Of a stretch of DNA of 36,090 nt, positions 23,837-32,325 are shown piece after piece. The DNA is from Prevotella sp. (GTDB taxonomy: Bacteria > Bacteroidota > Bacteroidia > Bacteroidales > Bacteroidaceae). A program made the translations under genes and the position numbers. The notes beneath the pieces were generated by a model. That model did not search any database. It was not told the origin of the DNA and saw only the letters and a program-made list of their open reading frames with translations. The first letter of the stretch is position 1; each line of letters begins with the position of its first letter. Where the stretch lies: positions 1-36,090 of the forward strand of contig JAILAA010000085.1 of the NCBI GenBank assembly GCA_024681875.1, written 5' to 3'.

Positions 23837-25000
23837 TTACTCGTCATCGTCCAAATACTCCACGTCCTCAAGGTCTTCCATCTCGTCTTCATCGAGGTAC
23901 TCGATGTCGTCATCGGCATCCTCGTCAGCCAGTTCTTGGGCAAACCGTGACAGATCTTTGTCGCGGTGCACCAGTCGGTCGTCGGCCATAATGGTCTGCA
24001 GCTTGTTGCTCTCGCTGTTCAGCTCGCGCCACAGCACGTCCTTCAGCTCGTCGAGGTGGAAGCCGGTGACGGCGGAGATGAAGACGACGGGGAGGTCGGA
24101 GGGGGTCTCCTCTTTCAACATTCCTATCAGCTCCTCGTCCAAAAGGTCGTACTTCGTCACGGCCAGCACGCGCTGCTTCGACAGCAGCTCAGGGTTGAAC
24201 TTACGCAGCTCTTCCAATAGGATGTTGTATTCGCGCATGATGTCGTCAGTGTCGCCGGGCACCATGAAGAGCAGCAGCGAGTTGCGCTCTATGTGGCGCA
24301 GGAAGCGCAGCCCCAGGCCTCTACCCTCGGCGGCACCCTCGATGATACCTGGGATGTCGGCCATGACGAACGACTTGTTGTCGCGGTAGCCCACGATGCC
24401 CAGCGAGGGCTCCATCGTGGTGAACGGATAGTTGGCAATCTTCGGCTTCGCATTGCTCAGGGCCGACACCAGCGTCGACTTACCCGCGTTGGGGAATCCC
24501 ACCAGACCTACATCGGCCAGCAGCTTCAGCTCCATGATGATGGTCATCTCCTGCGCCGGCTCGCCGGGCTGGGCATAGCGAGGCGCCTGGTTGGTGGCGC
24601 TACGGAACTGGAAGTTGCCCAAGCCGCCGCGACCGCCCTTCAACAGCACAATCTCCTGTCCGTCATAGGCCACGTCGCAGATGAACTTACCCGTCTCAGC
24701 ATTGTAGACTACGGTGCCTGGCGGAACGTCGATGTAGACGTCCTTGCCGTCGGTGCCGTGGCATTTGTCCTTGCCGCCGTTGCCGCCGTGCTCGGCAAAG
24801 ATGTGGCGTTCGAACTTCAGGTGCAGCAGCGTCCAGTAGTTGTGGTTGCCGCGCAGGATGATGCTGCCGCCCTTGCCGCCGTCGCCGCCGTCGGGTCCTC
24901 CCAGCGGGTTATATTTCACGTGGCGCAGGTGCATACTCCCCCTGCCGCCCTTGCCCGAGCGGCACAATATCTTGACGTAGTCAACAAAATTCGATTCCAT
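23837..25000 (-). CDS. obgE: GTPase ObgE/CgtA
   Basis: An essential ribosome-associated GTPase of 50S assembly and stress control. The 387-residue product opens with the glycine-rich Obg domain ([31 protein letters not shown]; residues 1-160). The G domain follows with P-loop GFPNAGKST (168-176), the switch motif [17 protein letters not shown] and the TKYDLLD base-specificity motif. It ends in a strongly acidic tail ([15 protein letters not shown]), as in many Obg proteins. In Bacteroides relatives I recall it directly downstream of hpt and adk; here about 6.6 kb of surface-protein genes and debris separate them. A promoter at 25031-25038 serves it separately. Confidence 0.96.
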   Translation of the reverse strand: MESNFVDYVKILCRSGKGGRGSMHLRHVKYNPLGGPDGGDGGKGGSIILRGNHNYWTLLHLKFERHIFAEHGGNGGKDKCHGTDGKDVYIDVPPGTVVYNAETGKFICDVAYDGQEIVLLKGGRGGLGNFQFRSATNQAPRYAQPGEPAQEMTIIMELKLLADVGLVGFPNAGKSTLVSALSNAKPKIANYPFTTMEPSLGIVGYRDNKSFVMADIPGIIEGAAEGRGLGLRFLRHIERNSLLLFMVPGDTDDIMREYNILLEELRKFNPELLSKQRVLAVTKYDLLDEELIGMLKEETPSDLPVVFISAVTGFHLDELKDVLWRELNSESNKLQTIMADDRLVHRDKDLSRFAQELADEDADDDIEYLDEDEMEDLEDVEYLDDDE

Positions 25001-25030
25001 GCTGATGTTCTTTCGGTACGTAATCGGCTA

Positions 25031-25038
25031 CAAAGATA
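25031..25038 (-). promoter_or_regulatory. -7 element for obgE
   Basis: On the minus strand TATCTTTG matches TAnnTTTG, 30 bp before the obgE ATG. It gives obgE its own promoter downstream of the terminator at 25096-25138. Confidence 0.6.
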
Positions 25039-25095
25039 CTATTTTTTTTCAAACGCTCCAACCCATAGCCTCTTTTTTTTGCTGAGGCACCAAAA

Positions 25096-25138
25096 GACCA
25101 TCGGTTTCCGGATAGCCTATAGACGGAAACCGATGGTC
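25096..25138 (-). terminator. Terminator of the surface-protein operon
   Basis: Perfect 15-bp arms GACCATCGGTTTCCG and CGGAAACCGATGGTC with a 13-base loop. On the minus strand TTTTGG follows. It lies about 55 bp beyond the stop of the 57-codon gene and before the obgE promoter. Confidence 0.8.
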
Positions 25139-25193
25139 GAATAGAGATGTTGAATACGAGTGGTAATGGTCAGAAATCTTCGGAATCCTCGTC

Positions 25194-25367
25194 CTATTCC
25201 TCCCACACGTTGCGGCGACGACGAGCTTCAGGGTCTTTCTCACCCTCTTCATCTACGCCTCCATAGCCGATGCCCTTATCCGACGTGACGCCCTTTGATG
25301 CACAGAGCATGGTAGCGTGTTTTAGTTTTATTACTACAGTCCAAGGCTGTAAATATTTCTTTTTCAT
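25194..25367 (-). CDS. 57-residue peptide, translationally coupled to the cohesin-like gene
   Basis: A short frame reads MKKKYLQPWTVVIKLKHATM, then LCASKGVTSDKGIGYGG, then VDEEGEKDPEARRRRNVWEE and stops at 25194. Its ATG overlaps the TGA of the upstream gene as ATGA, and a perfect ribosome-binding sequence AAAGGAGGTG lies a few bases upstream, inside the codons for GRKEVVR. Strong SD sites are rare in this phylum, so the pair looks deliberately coupled. The N-terminal pattern MKKKY-x-x-P-x-x-VV, followed later by GxGYGG, resembles small uncharacterised Prevotella proteins that I recall being common next to secreted-protein genes. There is no signal peptide; the C-terminus is acidic, then basic (RRRR). 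The function is unknown. A terminator follows. Confidence 0.8.
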   Translation of the reverse strand: MKKKYLQPWTVVIKLKHATMLCASKGVTSDKGIGYGGVDEEGEKDPEARRRRNVWEE

Positions 25368-26560
25368 CTGACCACCTCCTTTCTTCCGTTACGGATATAC
25401 AGTCCTTTCATCGGTATCTCCACCTTACGGCCCTGCATGTCGTAATAACAATCATCGATTTCTATTCTTTTAACATCACTTACGCCTGTTAGTTCAGAGT
25501 TGTCAAAGTGCAGCGTCACTCGAGCACCAAAATTTGTATCCTGTCCAAGCACAGCATCTAACTCGAACCAGCAACGGAATGCCTTAATTTTGGTTTTACC
25601 CGTGGAGTACCAGAACAAATCGTCGCTGATGAACAGTCCATCTGCAGGAACATTCGTCTTCACATAGGTTCCTGTTAATTTGCCACTGAGGCCATTTTCT
25701 GCGTCTTCCTTGACAGCATCGGTCATTGTGTTTATGATACTTACGTTATCCACTTCGAAACTCTCGAAACTATTCTGTGAATTTACCAAAAGAGGCTTAC
25801 CGCCAGGAATTCCATTACGAGGAACGGTGTAATTCTGGAGATTGATCACGATGCCCAGCGGTTTCATGTTTTCATCATTATCACCATAGTCGGTCTCAAA
25901 ACTTGCGAAATCCGCAAACTGAGCATCACTGCCAAAGATTGCAGTAACTTTGTCTTTTGGAAACCTGAAGGGCAACACAATGGTACTCCACTTATTAGCT
26001 TCGACAGTACGTTTCACCAATACATTCACACCCGACTGGACAGCAGGTGGGACGGGACTGTTCTCGTCAAGGATAACGCGGTTAGTGATTACAATTTCAA
26101 AGTCGAAGGGATCAGGATTGTACTTCTCATGCCCATCACCCACCTTCTTAGCCAACTCTATCTTGGTAAACGATGCTGTGAGGGTCTCATCCACTTCCAA
26201 ATCTGCATCGGCAGAGACCGTAACGAAGAACAATGGGCCACTGTTGCCACTAATGGCGGCATTTGTGGTGGAAAGGGTGGTGATGGTAACAGCCTGACCG
26301 TTGACAGAGCTGCCAATGGTGGGATTATCAGTAAAACGATCGCTCAGTGCCACCGACTCGAAAGTGATACCTTCGGGCAAGGTGAGGTGTATCTCCATCG
26401 ATGAGGCGAAAGCATCGGTGTTTGCCAGCTCTATGCTGAAGGTACCCGACTTTCCTTGTGGAATCTGAGCACCGTCCACCGACACTGTATTGTCTGCCAG
26501 CGCGACGAGTGCGCCAGCAAACAATGTCATGAAAATCAGTATTTTCTTTCTCATTTTCAA
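25364..26560 (-). CDS. Secreted cohesin-like protein with C-terminal sorting-type tail
   Basis: The 398-residue product has a signal peptide (MKMRKKILIFMTLFAGALVA, LA). Residues about 24-160 fit a cohesin-like beta-sandwich (VSVDGAQIPQGKSGTFSIEL, MEIHLTLPEGITFESV, FFVTVSADADLE). A second beta-rich region follows (WSTIVLPFRFPKDKVTAIFG). The end YYDMQGRKVE, GLYIRNGRK, EVVR is the sorting-type tail seen on many Prevotella surface proteins. Cohesins bind dockerins, and the gene upstream encodes a dockerin, so an interaction is plausible but untested. Gene order on the minus strand is LRR protein, dockerin protein, this gene, 57-residue peptide. It starts 55 bp after its upstream neighbour. Confidence 0.75.
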   Translation of the reverse strand: MKMRKKILIFMTLFAGALVALADNTVSVDGAQIPQGKSGTFSIELANTDAFASSMEIHLTLPEGITFESVALSDRFTDNPTIGSSVNGQAVTITTLSTTNAAISGNSGPLFFVTVSADADLEVDETLTASFTKIELAKKVGDGHEKYNPDPFDFEIVITNRVILDENSPVPPAVQSGVNVLVKRTVEANKWSTIVLPFRFPKDKVTAIFGSDAQFADFASFETDYGDNDENMKPLGIVINLQNYTVPRNGIPGGKPLLVNSQNSFESFEVDNVSIINTMTDAVKEDAENGLSGKLTGTYVKTNVPADGLFISDDLFWYSTGKTKIKAFRCWFELDAVLGQDTNFGARVTLHFDNSELTGVSDVKRIEIDDCYYDMQGRKVEIPMKGLYIRNGRKEVVR

Positions 26561-26615
26561 ATTTTGTATTACTATTGTGGTTAAGATTTCTTTCGATCAA
26601 ATCTTGGTTAAACAC

Positions 26616-28154
26616 TCAATCAGGATCGTTCCCAGGCTCTTCCTGCGCCTGGCCATCATTTCCATTGCCAAGGATGATGTCTACTACGCCTACAGCATCG
26701 ATAATGGAGATTCCTTCGTCGTCATTGGTGTTGGCGGCCTCCTCGATGAATCCTTCAGGGCGATTGCCAAGTATGCAGTCAACCACCGACACCGCATCGA
26801 TAATAGACACCACATCATCGCCATTGGCATCGCCATTCTTGAAGACGGATACACGTCCATTGCGGGTACCGGCGGTTTGCGTGTTTCCGTCTTCCAAGGT
26901 CATGCTGATCTGGTTGATGGAAATCTTGTAAGAAGCTGCGGTCTCTATGTCGGCAGGAATGATAACCGGGATGGTGAGGATGGGCGTCACTGTCGGTGTC
27001 TCATTCTCACCTACCACCATGCTGCCGCCGGTCAGGATAAACCTGTAGGATGTCATGTCCGCGTCGTAGGCATCGTCGCTCTCAGTCACAGCCTCGCGTG
27101 TCAGGGTGTAGGCCGTCGAGGTCTGCGCCAAAGCCACGTTGTCGATGTCGACATTCAGCCTTGGGTCGAAGTTTAGCTGGAACGTGATGTCTCCCAGCGT
27201 GGCCAGCGGTGTCAACAGGATGGGAAAATGGGCCGTTGTCCCAGGCTTGGTGATGACGTTTTTCAGTGTGAACGAGAACTTTCGCTGCTCTATGTAACCA
27301 GGCTCATTAGGGGAGCTGGGTGAGAACACAAAGTGTGCTTCCAGCGTTACGCTGCTAGCGGGCATGGTAAAGGAGAACGATGCCTCCGATGACACCATGG
27401 TGTTGCCTTGATACCATCCGTCGAAGACATATCCGCTGTTTGCGCTGGCCCTGACGGTGGTGGTCTCGCCTTCCAACAGATTGTACTTGTCGGCCGAGAC
27501 CGTTCCGCCGTCTTGGGCCTTCAGCTTCAGTCGCCACACATTTACCTCGCTCGGCTCAGAGGGAGACTCGGGATTAAAGGCAAAGCGTGCCGTTAGCGTT
27601 ACCGCCTCATGCCCCATTGTATAGGTAGTGGAGGCATCGGTTGAATAGAGGGTGCCATCGGCATTGTACCATCCAGCAAACTCGAAACCGCTGTTCGCTG
27701 AGGCGTGGATATTGACCTCCTTGCCATTCAAGTATAGGCCGCCGCCACTGACGCTGCCGCCGTCGCTTGCCACTAGGGTCAGCCGGTGGGGTAGCTCGGC
27801 AGGCTCGCCGGGCCCCCCAGGATTGAAGACGAAGTTGGCTGTCAGCGTTTCGTTCTTTTCGGCTTTCGTCAGGGTGTAGGAGCTGGTGGTGGCTACCACC
27901 ATACCCTCTTCGTTGGTCCAGTTGACAAAAGTCCAGCCGCTACTGGCTGAGGCTCTTACCGTTACCGTTTTTCCCGACACGTAGTTTCCTCCGCCGCTCA
28001 CCGAGCCGCCATCAGTCGGGTTGGCCTTCAATATCAGTTTCCAAGTCAGCTGGCCAGGCTCGGCAGGATCGGAGGGGTTGAAGTCGTCTTGCGCCCAGCA
28101 TACGATGCCGCAGAACAGCATCCATAGCAGGGTGAGGTATCTGATTCTTTTCAT
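26616..28154 (-). CDS. Secreted protein with three InlB-type repeats, cohesin-like domain and dockerin
   Basis: The 512-residue product has a signal peptide (MKRIRYLTLLWMLFCGIVCW, AQ). Three InlB B-type repeats follow at about residues 37-111, 122-194 and 205-277; each has a GGxVSGGG-like or GGTVSADK start and a GWYNADG-like middle. A cohesin-like domain spans about 290-428 (FPILLTPLATLGDITFQLNF). The C-terminus is a type I dockerin with two calcium-binding loops: DANGDDVVSIID (442-453) and NTNDDEGISIID (475-486), each followed by AVxVVDxILGN. Dockerins dock enzymes or adhesins on cohesins. The start is 12 bp after the stop of the LRR gene, so the two are one transcript. Confidence 0.85.
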   Translation of the reverse strand: MKRIRYLTLLWMLFCGIVCWAQDDFNPSDPAEPGQLTWKLILKANPTDGGSVSGGGNYVSGKTVTVRASASSGWTFVNWTNEEGMVVATTSSYTLTKAEKNETLTANFVFNPGGPGEPAELPHRLTLVASDGGSVSGGGLYLNGKEVNIHASANSGFEFAGWYNADGTLYSTDASTTYTMGHEAVTLTARFAFNPESPSEPSEVNVWRLKLKAQDGGTVSADKYNLLEGETTTVRASANSGYVFDGWYQGNTMVSSEASFSFTMPASSVTLEAHFVFSPSSPNEPGYIEQRKFSFTLKNVITKPGTTAHFPILLTPLATLGDITFQLNFDPRLNVDIDNVALAQTSTAYTLTREAVTESDDAYDADMTSYRFILTGGSMVVGENETPTVTPILTIPVIIPADIETAASYKISINQISMTLEDGNTQTAGTRNGRVSVFKNGDANGDDVVSIIDAVSVVDCILGNRPEGFIEEAANTNDDEGISIIDAVGVVDIILGNGNDGQAQEEPGNDPD

Positions 28155-28166
28155 AGTCCTGCCGCT

Positions 28167-30527
28167 TTACTTGATGATTACCTTCTGAGTCTGCTGTCCG
28201 TGGCGCACCACATAGACGCCCTTCTGCAGGCCGTTGGTGGTGTTGCACACCTTTGCGCCATCGAGGGTGTAGACCTCGGTAATGGCAGCCTCATTGTTAT
28301 TTGCAGTGCTGATGCCCGTAACGGCATTACCAAACGACAGGGTGAAACGGCTCTCGCATGTGCCAGCCTCAGCACTGAAAGTGTAGCCGTGCAGCTGCAG
28401 GTCGGTCTTGATGCCCGTCTCATGGTCGGTCAGTATCACCTGACCAATGTCATTGCGCAGGGCAGAGAGGGTGTATTCGCCGTCTTCAGCGAAGAGGATG
28501 CCCAGCTGCAGGGTGCCGCTGTCGGCGGGACGCTCGTTGATAGCATACTGAGTGCCGTCGTTGTCGAGCGAGAAAATCTGCGGCGTGGGCGAACCGTTGT
28601 CGAAGAACTTGCTGGCGTCGCGACCAATCTCATAGTCCATTGTAGCATCGACATTCACCACTAAGCGTGTCTTGTCGCTCAGCAAACCGTCTGAAACCTC
28701 AATATCGAACAGTTGGCGACCGCCGGGAGTGTTCATTCGGGCGGCGTTCTGCGAGGTCACCTCCGATGTCAGCTGGCGGCCGGTGGCGGGGAAGTCGATG
28801 CTTGAAATGCCATTGGGGCACTGCACGAACAGGGCCTGGAAAGGGCTAAGGGCATAGTCGTCATCGGAAGGAGAATAAGTTTCATACCGATTATAACTTG
28901 CTCTATATACAGTAAACGGGGCTGTGTAGTTCATCTTATGGATGTTGTAGAATGCCTGCCAGGGGTTGCCTACCATGTTCCAACCCGTGTTGGCATTGCT
29001 GGCACTGGCATTGGTGTTATTGGCAGCGAGCGGGGTGTTGATTTCGTCGGACTCTTTTTTGAAAACATGATTCGTGCCGCTTACTTTGGCTTTGAAGGTG
29101 ACCCAGGTACTCTCACTAGTCTGAAGGATAAAACCTGTACCGGCCTTTATTTCAACGTCAGATGTCAGATTGGCCGACCAGTTACCGTTATCCGAGTTCT
29201 GAGTGTTGCGTCTTACTCCGTCGTAAGTACGAATAACAAACTGGCCACTCTCCGCTGTTACATCACCAACGGTGAAGTCAAACGGCAGGCAGAGGAAATA
29301 CCATTTTTTTGAACTAGATGTATAAAGACGCTGTTTATAATCACCATTGACGGTCACGTCGGCCGCCTCATTGATAATCATAGTGTATTGGTTGCCAGAA
29401 GAATTATAGTTGTATGTTTTTGCACTGGCAATGAAATCATTAAATGTCTGTGCGGCATTGCCAGCAATGGTCAGTGAAGCATTTTCCGTAAAGAACACAT
29501 TGGGCGCTCCTTCCATGCGCATTGAAGAGTTGCTCAAGTTAAGGTCTTGGCTCACTGTGTATTCAGTCACGGAAGGAGAGATAGCAATGGCATCCATAAA
29601 CTTTGACCATTCTTTGTGTGACTTATAGGCAGTAATAAGATGAGAGGGCACTTTCAACGTGATATTGCTGACTTTTGAAGCATCAAAAGTACCATTATAA
29701 CTTAAAATAGTCGGTGACTTTAAAGTAACTGTTTGCAAATTGCTACAACCACTAAAATCATATCCATATTCATAGTAAGTAGTAGGCAATTCGATACTTC
29801 TGATGCCTGAATGGTAGAATACACTACCACCCAATGTAGCGCCTTCTGGAATCACCACGTCAATATCGTTCATGCCAGCATAAGAGAATGCGCTTGAACC
29901 AATATATTCCAGACCTGCGGGTAATGGTGAAGAGAAGTTTGTGCAAGATGAGAAAGCAAACGACTCAATACGCGTCACGGTCGATGGAATTGTGAAAGAG
30001 TTGAGCTTTCCGCAGTTACTAAAACAATGACTAGGGATGATTGTTATCTGACATGCAGACAAATCGCAATACTCAAGGTTAGAACATTGATAGAAAGTCT
30101 CTTCACCTATAGCAGTAACAGTATTTGGAACAACAATTGTAACAAGGTTAGCCTTTTGATAAAACGCACTCTTCCCAATGGAAATCAAATCTTTAGGCAG
30201 GCTCACCGTAACGAGGTTTGCGCAACAATACCTAAATTGTCCGTCTGGCACTGTGTTGGCACTAGCGTTACTCAAGTCAAGTTCCACCAAAGCAGACATT
30301 GACTTCAAGGTTGTCCAGTCCTCGTCGCCCAACTGCACACCAGGATTGGTAGTGACTGTCAAATGGGTGACGGTCTTTAAATCATCAATACCTGAAAGTG
30401 CAAGAATTTCACTGCTGAGGCTGTTTTTTTCCTGCAACGTGACGTTAGCCACCACATCGTCGGCCCAGGCACCTTGCCATGAGCAGAAGCTTGCAACGGC
30501 AAGCGTGAGTAAAGTTTTTAGTTTCAT
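28167..30527 (-). CDS. BspA-type leucine-rich-repeat surface protein
   Basis: The 786-residue product has a signal peptide (MKLKTLLTLAVASFCSWQGA, WA). Residues about 65-300 are LRR_5/BspA-type repeats with units such as LVTVSLPKDLISIGKSAFYQ and LNSFTIPSTVTRIESFAF. Such proteins mediate adhesion to host or plant surfaces and other bacteria. The C-terminal half is beta-rich (WYFLCLPFDFTVGDV, GWNMVGNPWQAFYNIHKM), and the end (VYTLDGAKV, GVYVVRHGQ, QKVIIK) is a variant sorting-type tail. It heads an operon with the dockerin, cohesin-like and 57-residue genes. Its promoter (30787-30818) would give an approximately 250-base leader, unusually long here. Confidence 0.88.
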   Translation of the reverse strand: MKLKTLLTLAVASFCSWQGAWADDVVANVTLQEKNSLSSEILALSGIDDLKTVTHLTVTTNPGVQLGDEDWTTLKSMSALVELDLSNASANTVPDGQFRYCCANLVTVSLPKDLISIGKSAFYQKANLVTIVVPNTVTAIGEETFYQCSNLEYCDLSACQITIIPSHCFSNCGKLNSFTIPSTVTRIESFAFSSCTNFSSPLPAGLEYIGSSAFSYAGMNDIDVVIPEGATLGGSVFYHSGIRSIELPTTYYEYGYDFSGCSNLQTVTLKSPTILSYNGTFDASKVSNITLKVPSHLITAYKSHKEWSKFMDAIAISPSVTEYTVSQDLNLSNSSMRMEGAPNVFFTENASLTIAGNAAQTFNDFIASAKTYNYNSSGNQYTMIINEAADVTVNGDYKQRLYTSSSKKWYFLCLPFDFTVGDVTAESGQFVIRTYDGVRRNTQNSDNGNWSANLTSDVEIKAGTGFILQTSESTWVTFKAKVSGTNHVFKKESDEINTPLAANNTNASASNANTGWNMVGNPWQAFYNIHKMNYTAPFTVYRASYNRYETYSPSDDDYALSPFQALFVQCPNGISSIDFPATGRQLTSEVTSQNAARMNTPGGRQLFDIEVSDGLLSDKTRLVVNVDATMDYEIGRDASKFFDNGSPTPQIFSLDNDGTQYAINERPADSGTLQLGILFAEDGEYTLSALRNDIGQVILTDHETGIKTDLQLHGYTFSAEAGTCESRFTLSFGNAVTGISTANNNEAAITEVYTLDGAKVCNTTNGLQKGVYVVRHGQQTQKVIIK

Positions 30528-30664
30528 AATTTTACTTTTTTATTTGGTTAGTACTAGGTTTGTTCTCATCTTTTGGAATCCCGCACTAATCAAATTGGAA
30601 AAAGAAAAGCGCAGGTCTTCACCATACGCCATCCAGGCTCACCACAAGCCCATTACAGTTATAG

Positions 30665-30690
30665 GAAGTCTACGCTTATACGTATACTTC
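30665..30690 (-). other. Hairpin in the LRR operon leader
   Basis: On the minus strand GAAGTATACG and CGTAGACTTC pair with one mismatch around the loop TATAAG, within the approximately 250-base leader. A second small stem (GGCT/AGCC around TGTGGTG) follows. It may be a cis-regulatory RNA; no known class was recognised. Confidence 0.4.
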
Positions 30691-30786
30691 AATACTGTAA
30701 TAATATTGCCCTTTCAAGCCTTTCGAGGTGGTGATTCGGATGGCGATTGAGCAAAAAATAATGTATGTGCATCACAATGCACGGTG

Positions 30787-30818
30787 CAAATATAGTGAAT
30801 AGTTTCCAACCGTGCAAA
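30787..30818 (-). promoter_or_regulatory. Promoter of the LRR-dockerin operon
   Basis: On the minus strand the -33 TTTG (30815-30818) and the -7 TATATTTG (30787-30794) are separated by exactly 20 bp, a full match to the Bacteroidetes primary promoter. The start of transcription would be near 30780. Confidence 0.75.
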
Positions 30819-30964
30819 TTTTTTCTTAAAAAAAACTAATTAAATCGTATAAACAGTATAATAATGTAGGCACGTTTGTGCAGTTAAGAATTTAGATGTA
30901 TCGCCGTTGGCGAGTAAGAATTTGGAGTTTAGAGTTATTCGTGGCTGTATAGCGTGTAAAAACA

Positions 30965-31007
30965 ATCGGCAGCAACTGCCCCCTATTAGGAGATAGCTGC
31001 TGCCGAT
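30965..31007 (-). terminator. Terminator beyond the decayed nuclease fragment
   Basis: Arms ATCGGCAGCA and TGCTGCCGAT (10 bp perfect) pair around a 23-base loop. On the minus strand TTGTTTTTAC follows. It stands 22 bp beyond the stop at 31029 and probably served that lost gene. Confidence 0.7.
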
Positions 31008-31028
31008 GTAAAGCACTGCATAGTTAAC

Positions 31029-31140
31029 CTACAATTCCGAAATCTCCTCGACCGTGAGGCCGGTGTACTTGGCAATGAGGTATGACGGCACGCCCCTCTG
31101 CCTTAAGTGTCTCCCATGCGTCACGGGCGGCTGCAAGCTA
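31029..31140 (-). pseudogene. Decayed C-terminal fragment, Rpn/PD-(D/E)XK nuclease-transposase type
   Basis: The last codons before a TAG at 31029 read GVPSYLIAKYTGLTVEEISEL. This resembles the C-terminal helix-turn-helix-like end (GLTVEEI-x-L) of Bacteroidetes Rpn-family PD-(D/E)XK nuclease/transposase proteins. The preceding family-like stretch AWETLKAEGRA is in another frame, so a frameshift separates them. Nothing of the catalytic domain remains upstream. The own terminator is retained at 30965-31007. Assignment is from memory of the tail motif. Confidence 0.5.
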
Positions 31141-31414
31141 ATAACTTGTTTGGCTATTCGGTTTGGAAGTGGCTGATGGAAGGGTGATCCACAGGAAGAA
31201 TGTAAAGATTTTTGTTCCGCTTTCTTTACAAATAAAAAATGCAAACTAGAGCGCGCTGATGAGGTTTCGGCTATCAAAACGAGCCATCCATGTGGTAAAA
31301 CAGCACCATCTAAGTGTAAAAAGCTGCACACTTTTCCTTTTCTGTGCATTGTTTTTGTGAAAAATACGGCCTGTTTTCTCTTTTTTTGTGCTTGCTGACG
31401 ATAAAAAACAAGCC

Positions 31415-31451
31415 CCGCGTAAAAAAATCCAGGCTAGATTTTTTTACGCGG
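31415..31451. repeat. Perfect hairpin with 15-bp arms
   Basis: CCGCGTAAAAAAATC (31415-31429) and GATTTTTTTACGCGG (31437-31451) are exact complements with a seven-base loop. No gene ends nearby in an orientation it would terminate, and both strands read similar short peptides through it. It may be a copy of a dispersed palindrome or one end of a lost element. Confidence 0.75.
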
Positions 31452-31630
31452 AGCCTACTTTTTAAAATGAGGAAGTTCAAAAAATGTCGCAGAATGATGC
31501 ATCCTTCTGTCATTCAGTCAGTTGACTAAGTACGCTCATTTTGCGATTTTTTCGAGCTAAGAAACATTTGGTGAATTCTATGCGATTCTCAGCGTCGCTC
31601 AGCGCACTTTTTGTCAAGAAAAAGTCATCA

Positions 31631-32203
31631 CTAAAGGGCGTCTACGACCTCACAGATATCTGCAAAGATGCGGTCCAGGTCGCCGAGGCCGTCGATGTGG
31701 TGGTGCAGGCCCTCTTGACGGTACCATTCAATGAGGGGTTGCGTCTGCTGGTGGTAGACGACGAGGCGCTTCTTGATGGTTTCCTCGTTATCGTCTGCAC
31801 GGCCGCTCTGCTGTCCGCGCAGGATAAGCCGCTTCATCAGCTCGTCCTCGGGCACGTCGAGCTCTAACATGGCAGCCACCTTGTCGCCGCGCTCGGCCAG
31901 CATCTGCTTCAGGGCTTCAGCCTGCGGGATGGTGCGTGGGAAGCCGTCGAAGATGACCCCCTTGTGGCCACGGCCGAAGCTGTCGTAGACCGAGGCGAGG
32001 ATGCTCACCATCAGCTCGTCGGGTATGAGCTGACCCTGGTCGATGAAGCCCTGGGCGGTTTTGCCCAGCTCACTGCCTTTCTTGATTTCTGCACGAAGTA
32101 CGTCGCCGGTGCTGATATGTTCCAGTCCGTAGCGCTCAATGAGCTTGTCGCTCTGCGTTCCCTTTCCTGAGCCGGGGGCGCCGAATATCACGATGTTCTT
32201 CAT
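31631..32203 (-). CDS. adk: Adenylate kinase
   Basis: Cytoplasmic ATP + AMP = 2 ADP phosphotransferase. The 190-residue product starts MKNIVIFGAPGSGKGTQ, the P-loop. It contains DGFPRTIPQAEAL, the AMP-binding ISTGDVLRAEI, and a short lid region (SGRADDNEETIKKRL) without zinc cysteines, the short form usual in this phylum. I chose the ATG at 32203 because the P-loop starts there in the family. The frame is open for 44 more codons to an ATG at 32335 that overlaps the end of hpt. It is downstream of hpt, as in relatives. Confidence 0.95.
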   Translation of the reverse strand: MKNIVIFGAPGSGKGTQSDKLIERYGLEHISTGDVLRAEIKKGSELGKTAQGFIDQGQLIPDELMVSILASVYDSFGRGHKGVIFDGFPRTIPQAEALKQMLAERGDKVAAMLELDVPEDELMKRLILRGQQSGRADDNEETIKKRLVVYHQQTQPLIEWYRQEGLHHHIDGLGDLDRIFADICEVVDAL

Positions 32204-32325
32204 ATGGATATGTTGTTCTACTTGGTTTTGTTCTATGCGGAATTCCTTCCCCTTGTACCATACGTCGGGGATTAAGTCGCCAGGTTGAGTCGTGGTCTGC
32301 TCGCTGGGCAAGTGGGGGAGTTTGA

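Larger units (their letters stand above)
30528..31630. other. Gene-poor stretch between LRR operon and adk
   Basis: About 1.1 kb without an intact gene. From left to right it holds the long leader and promoter of the LRR operon, an AT-rich segment, a minus-strand terminator, a decayed nuclease/transposase tail (31029-31140) and unassigned sequence with only implausible short frames. A perfect 15-bp-arm hairpin (31415-31451) and a weak inverted repeat (ACTTTTT / AAAAAGT, 31606-31625) just beyond the adk stop complete it. It looks like a former insertion site. Confidence 0.6.

Noticed and set aside
31141..31349. The 106-codon minus-strand frame as an intact gene
   Set aside because: Only its last 20 or so residues resemble a family, and the family-like upstream stretch is in another frame. 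I treat it as a decayed fragment.
31344..31529. Short frames on both strands through the hairpin at 31415
   Set aside because: They mirror each other because of the palindrome and are unlikely to be coding.
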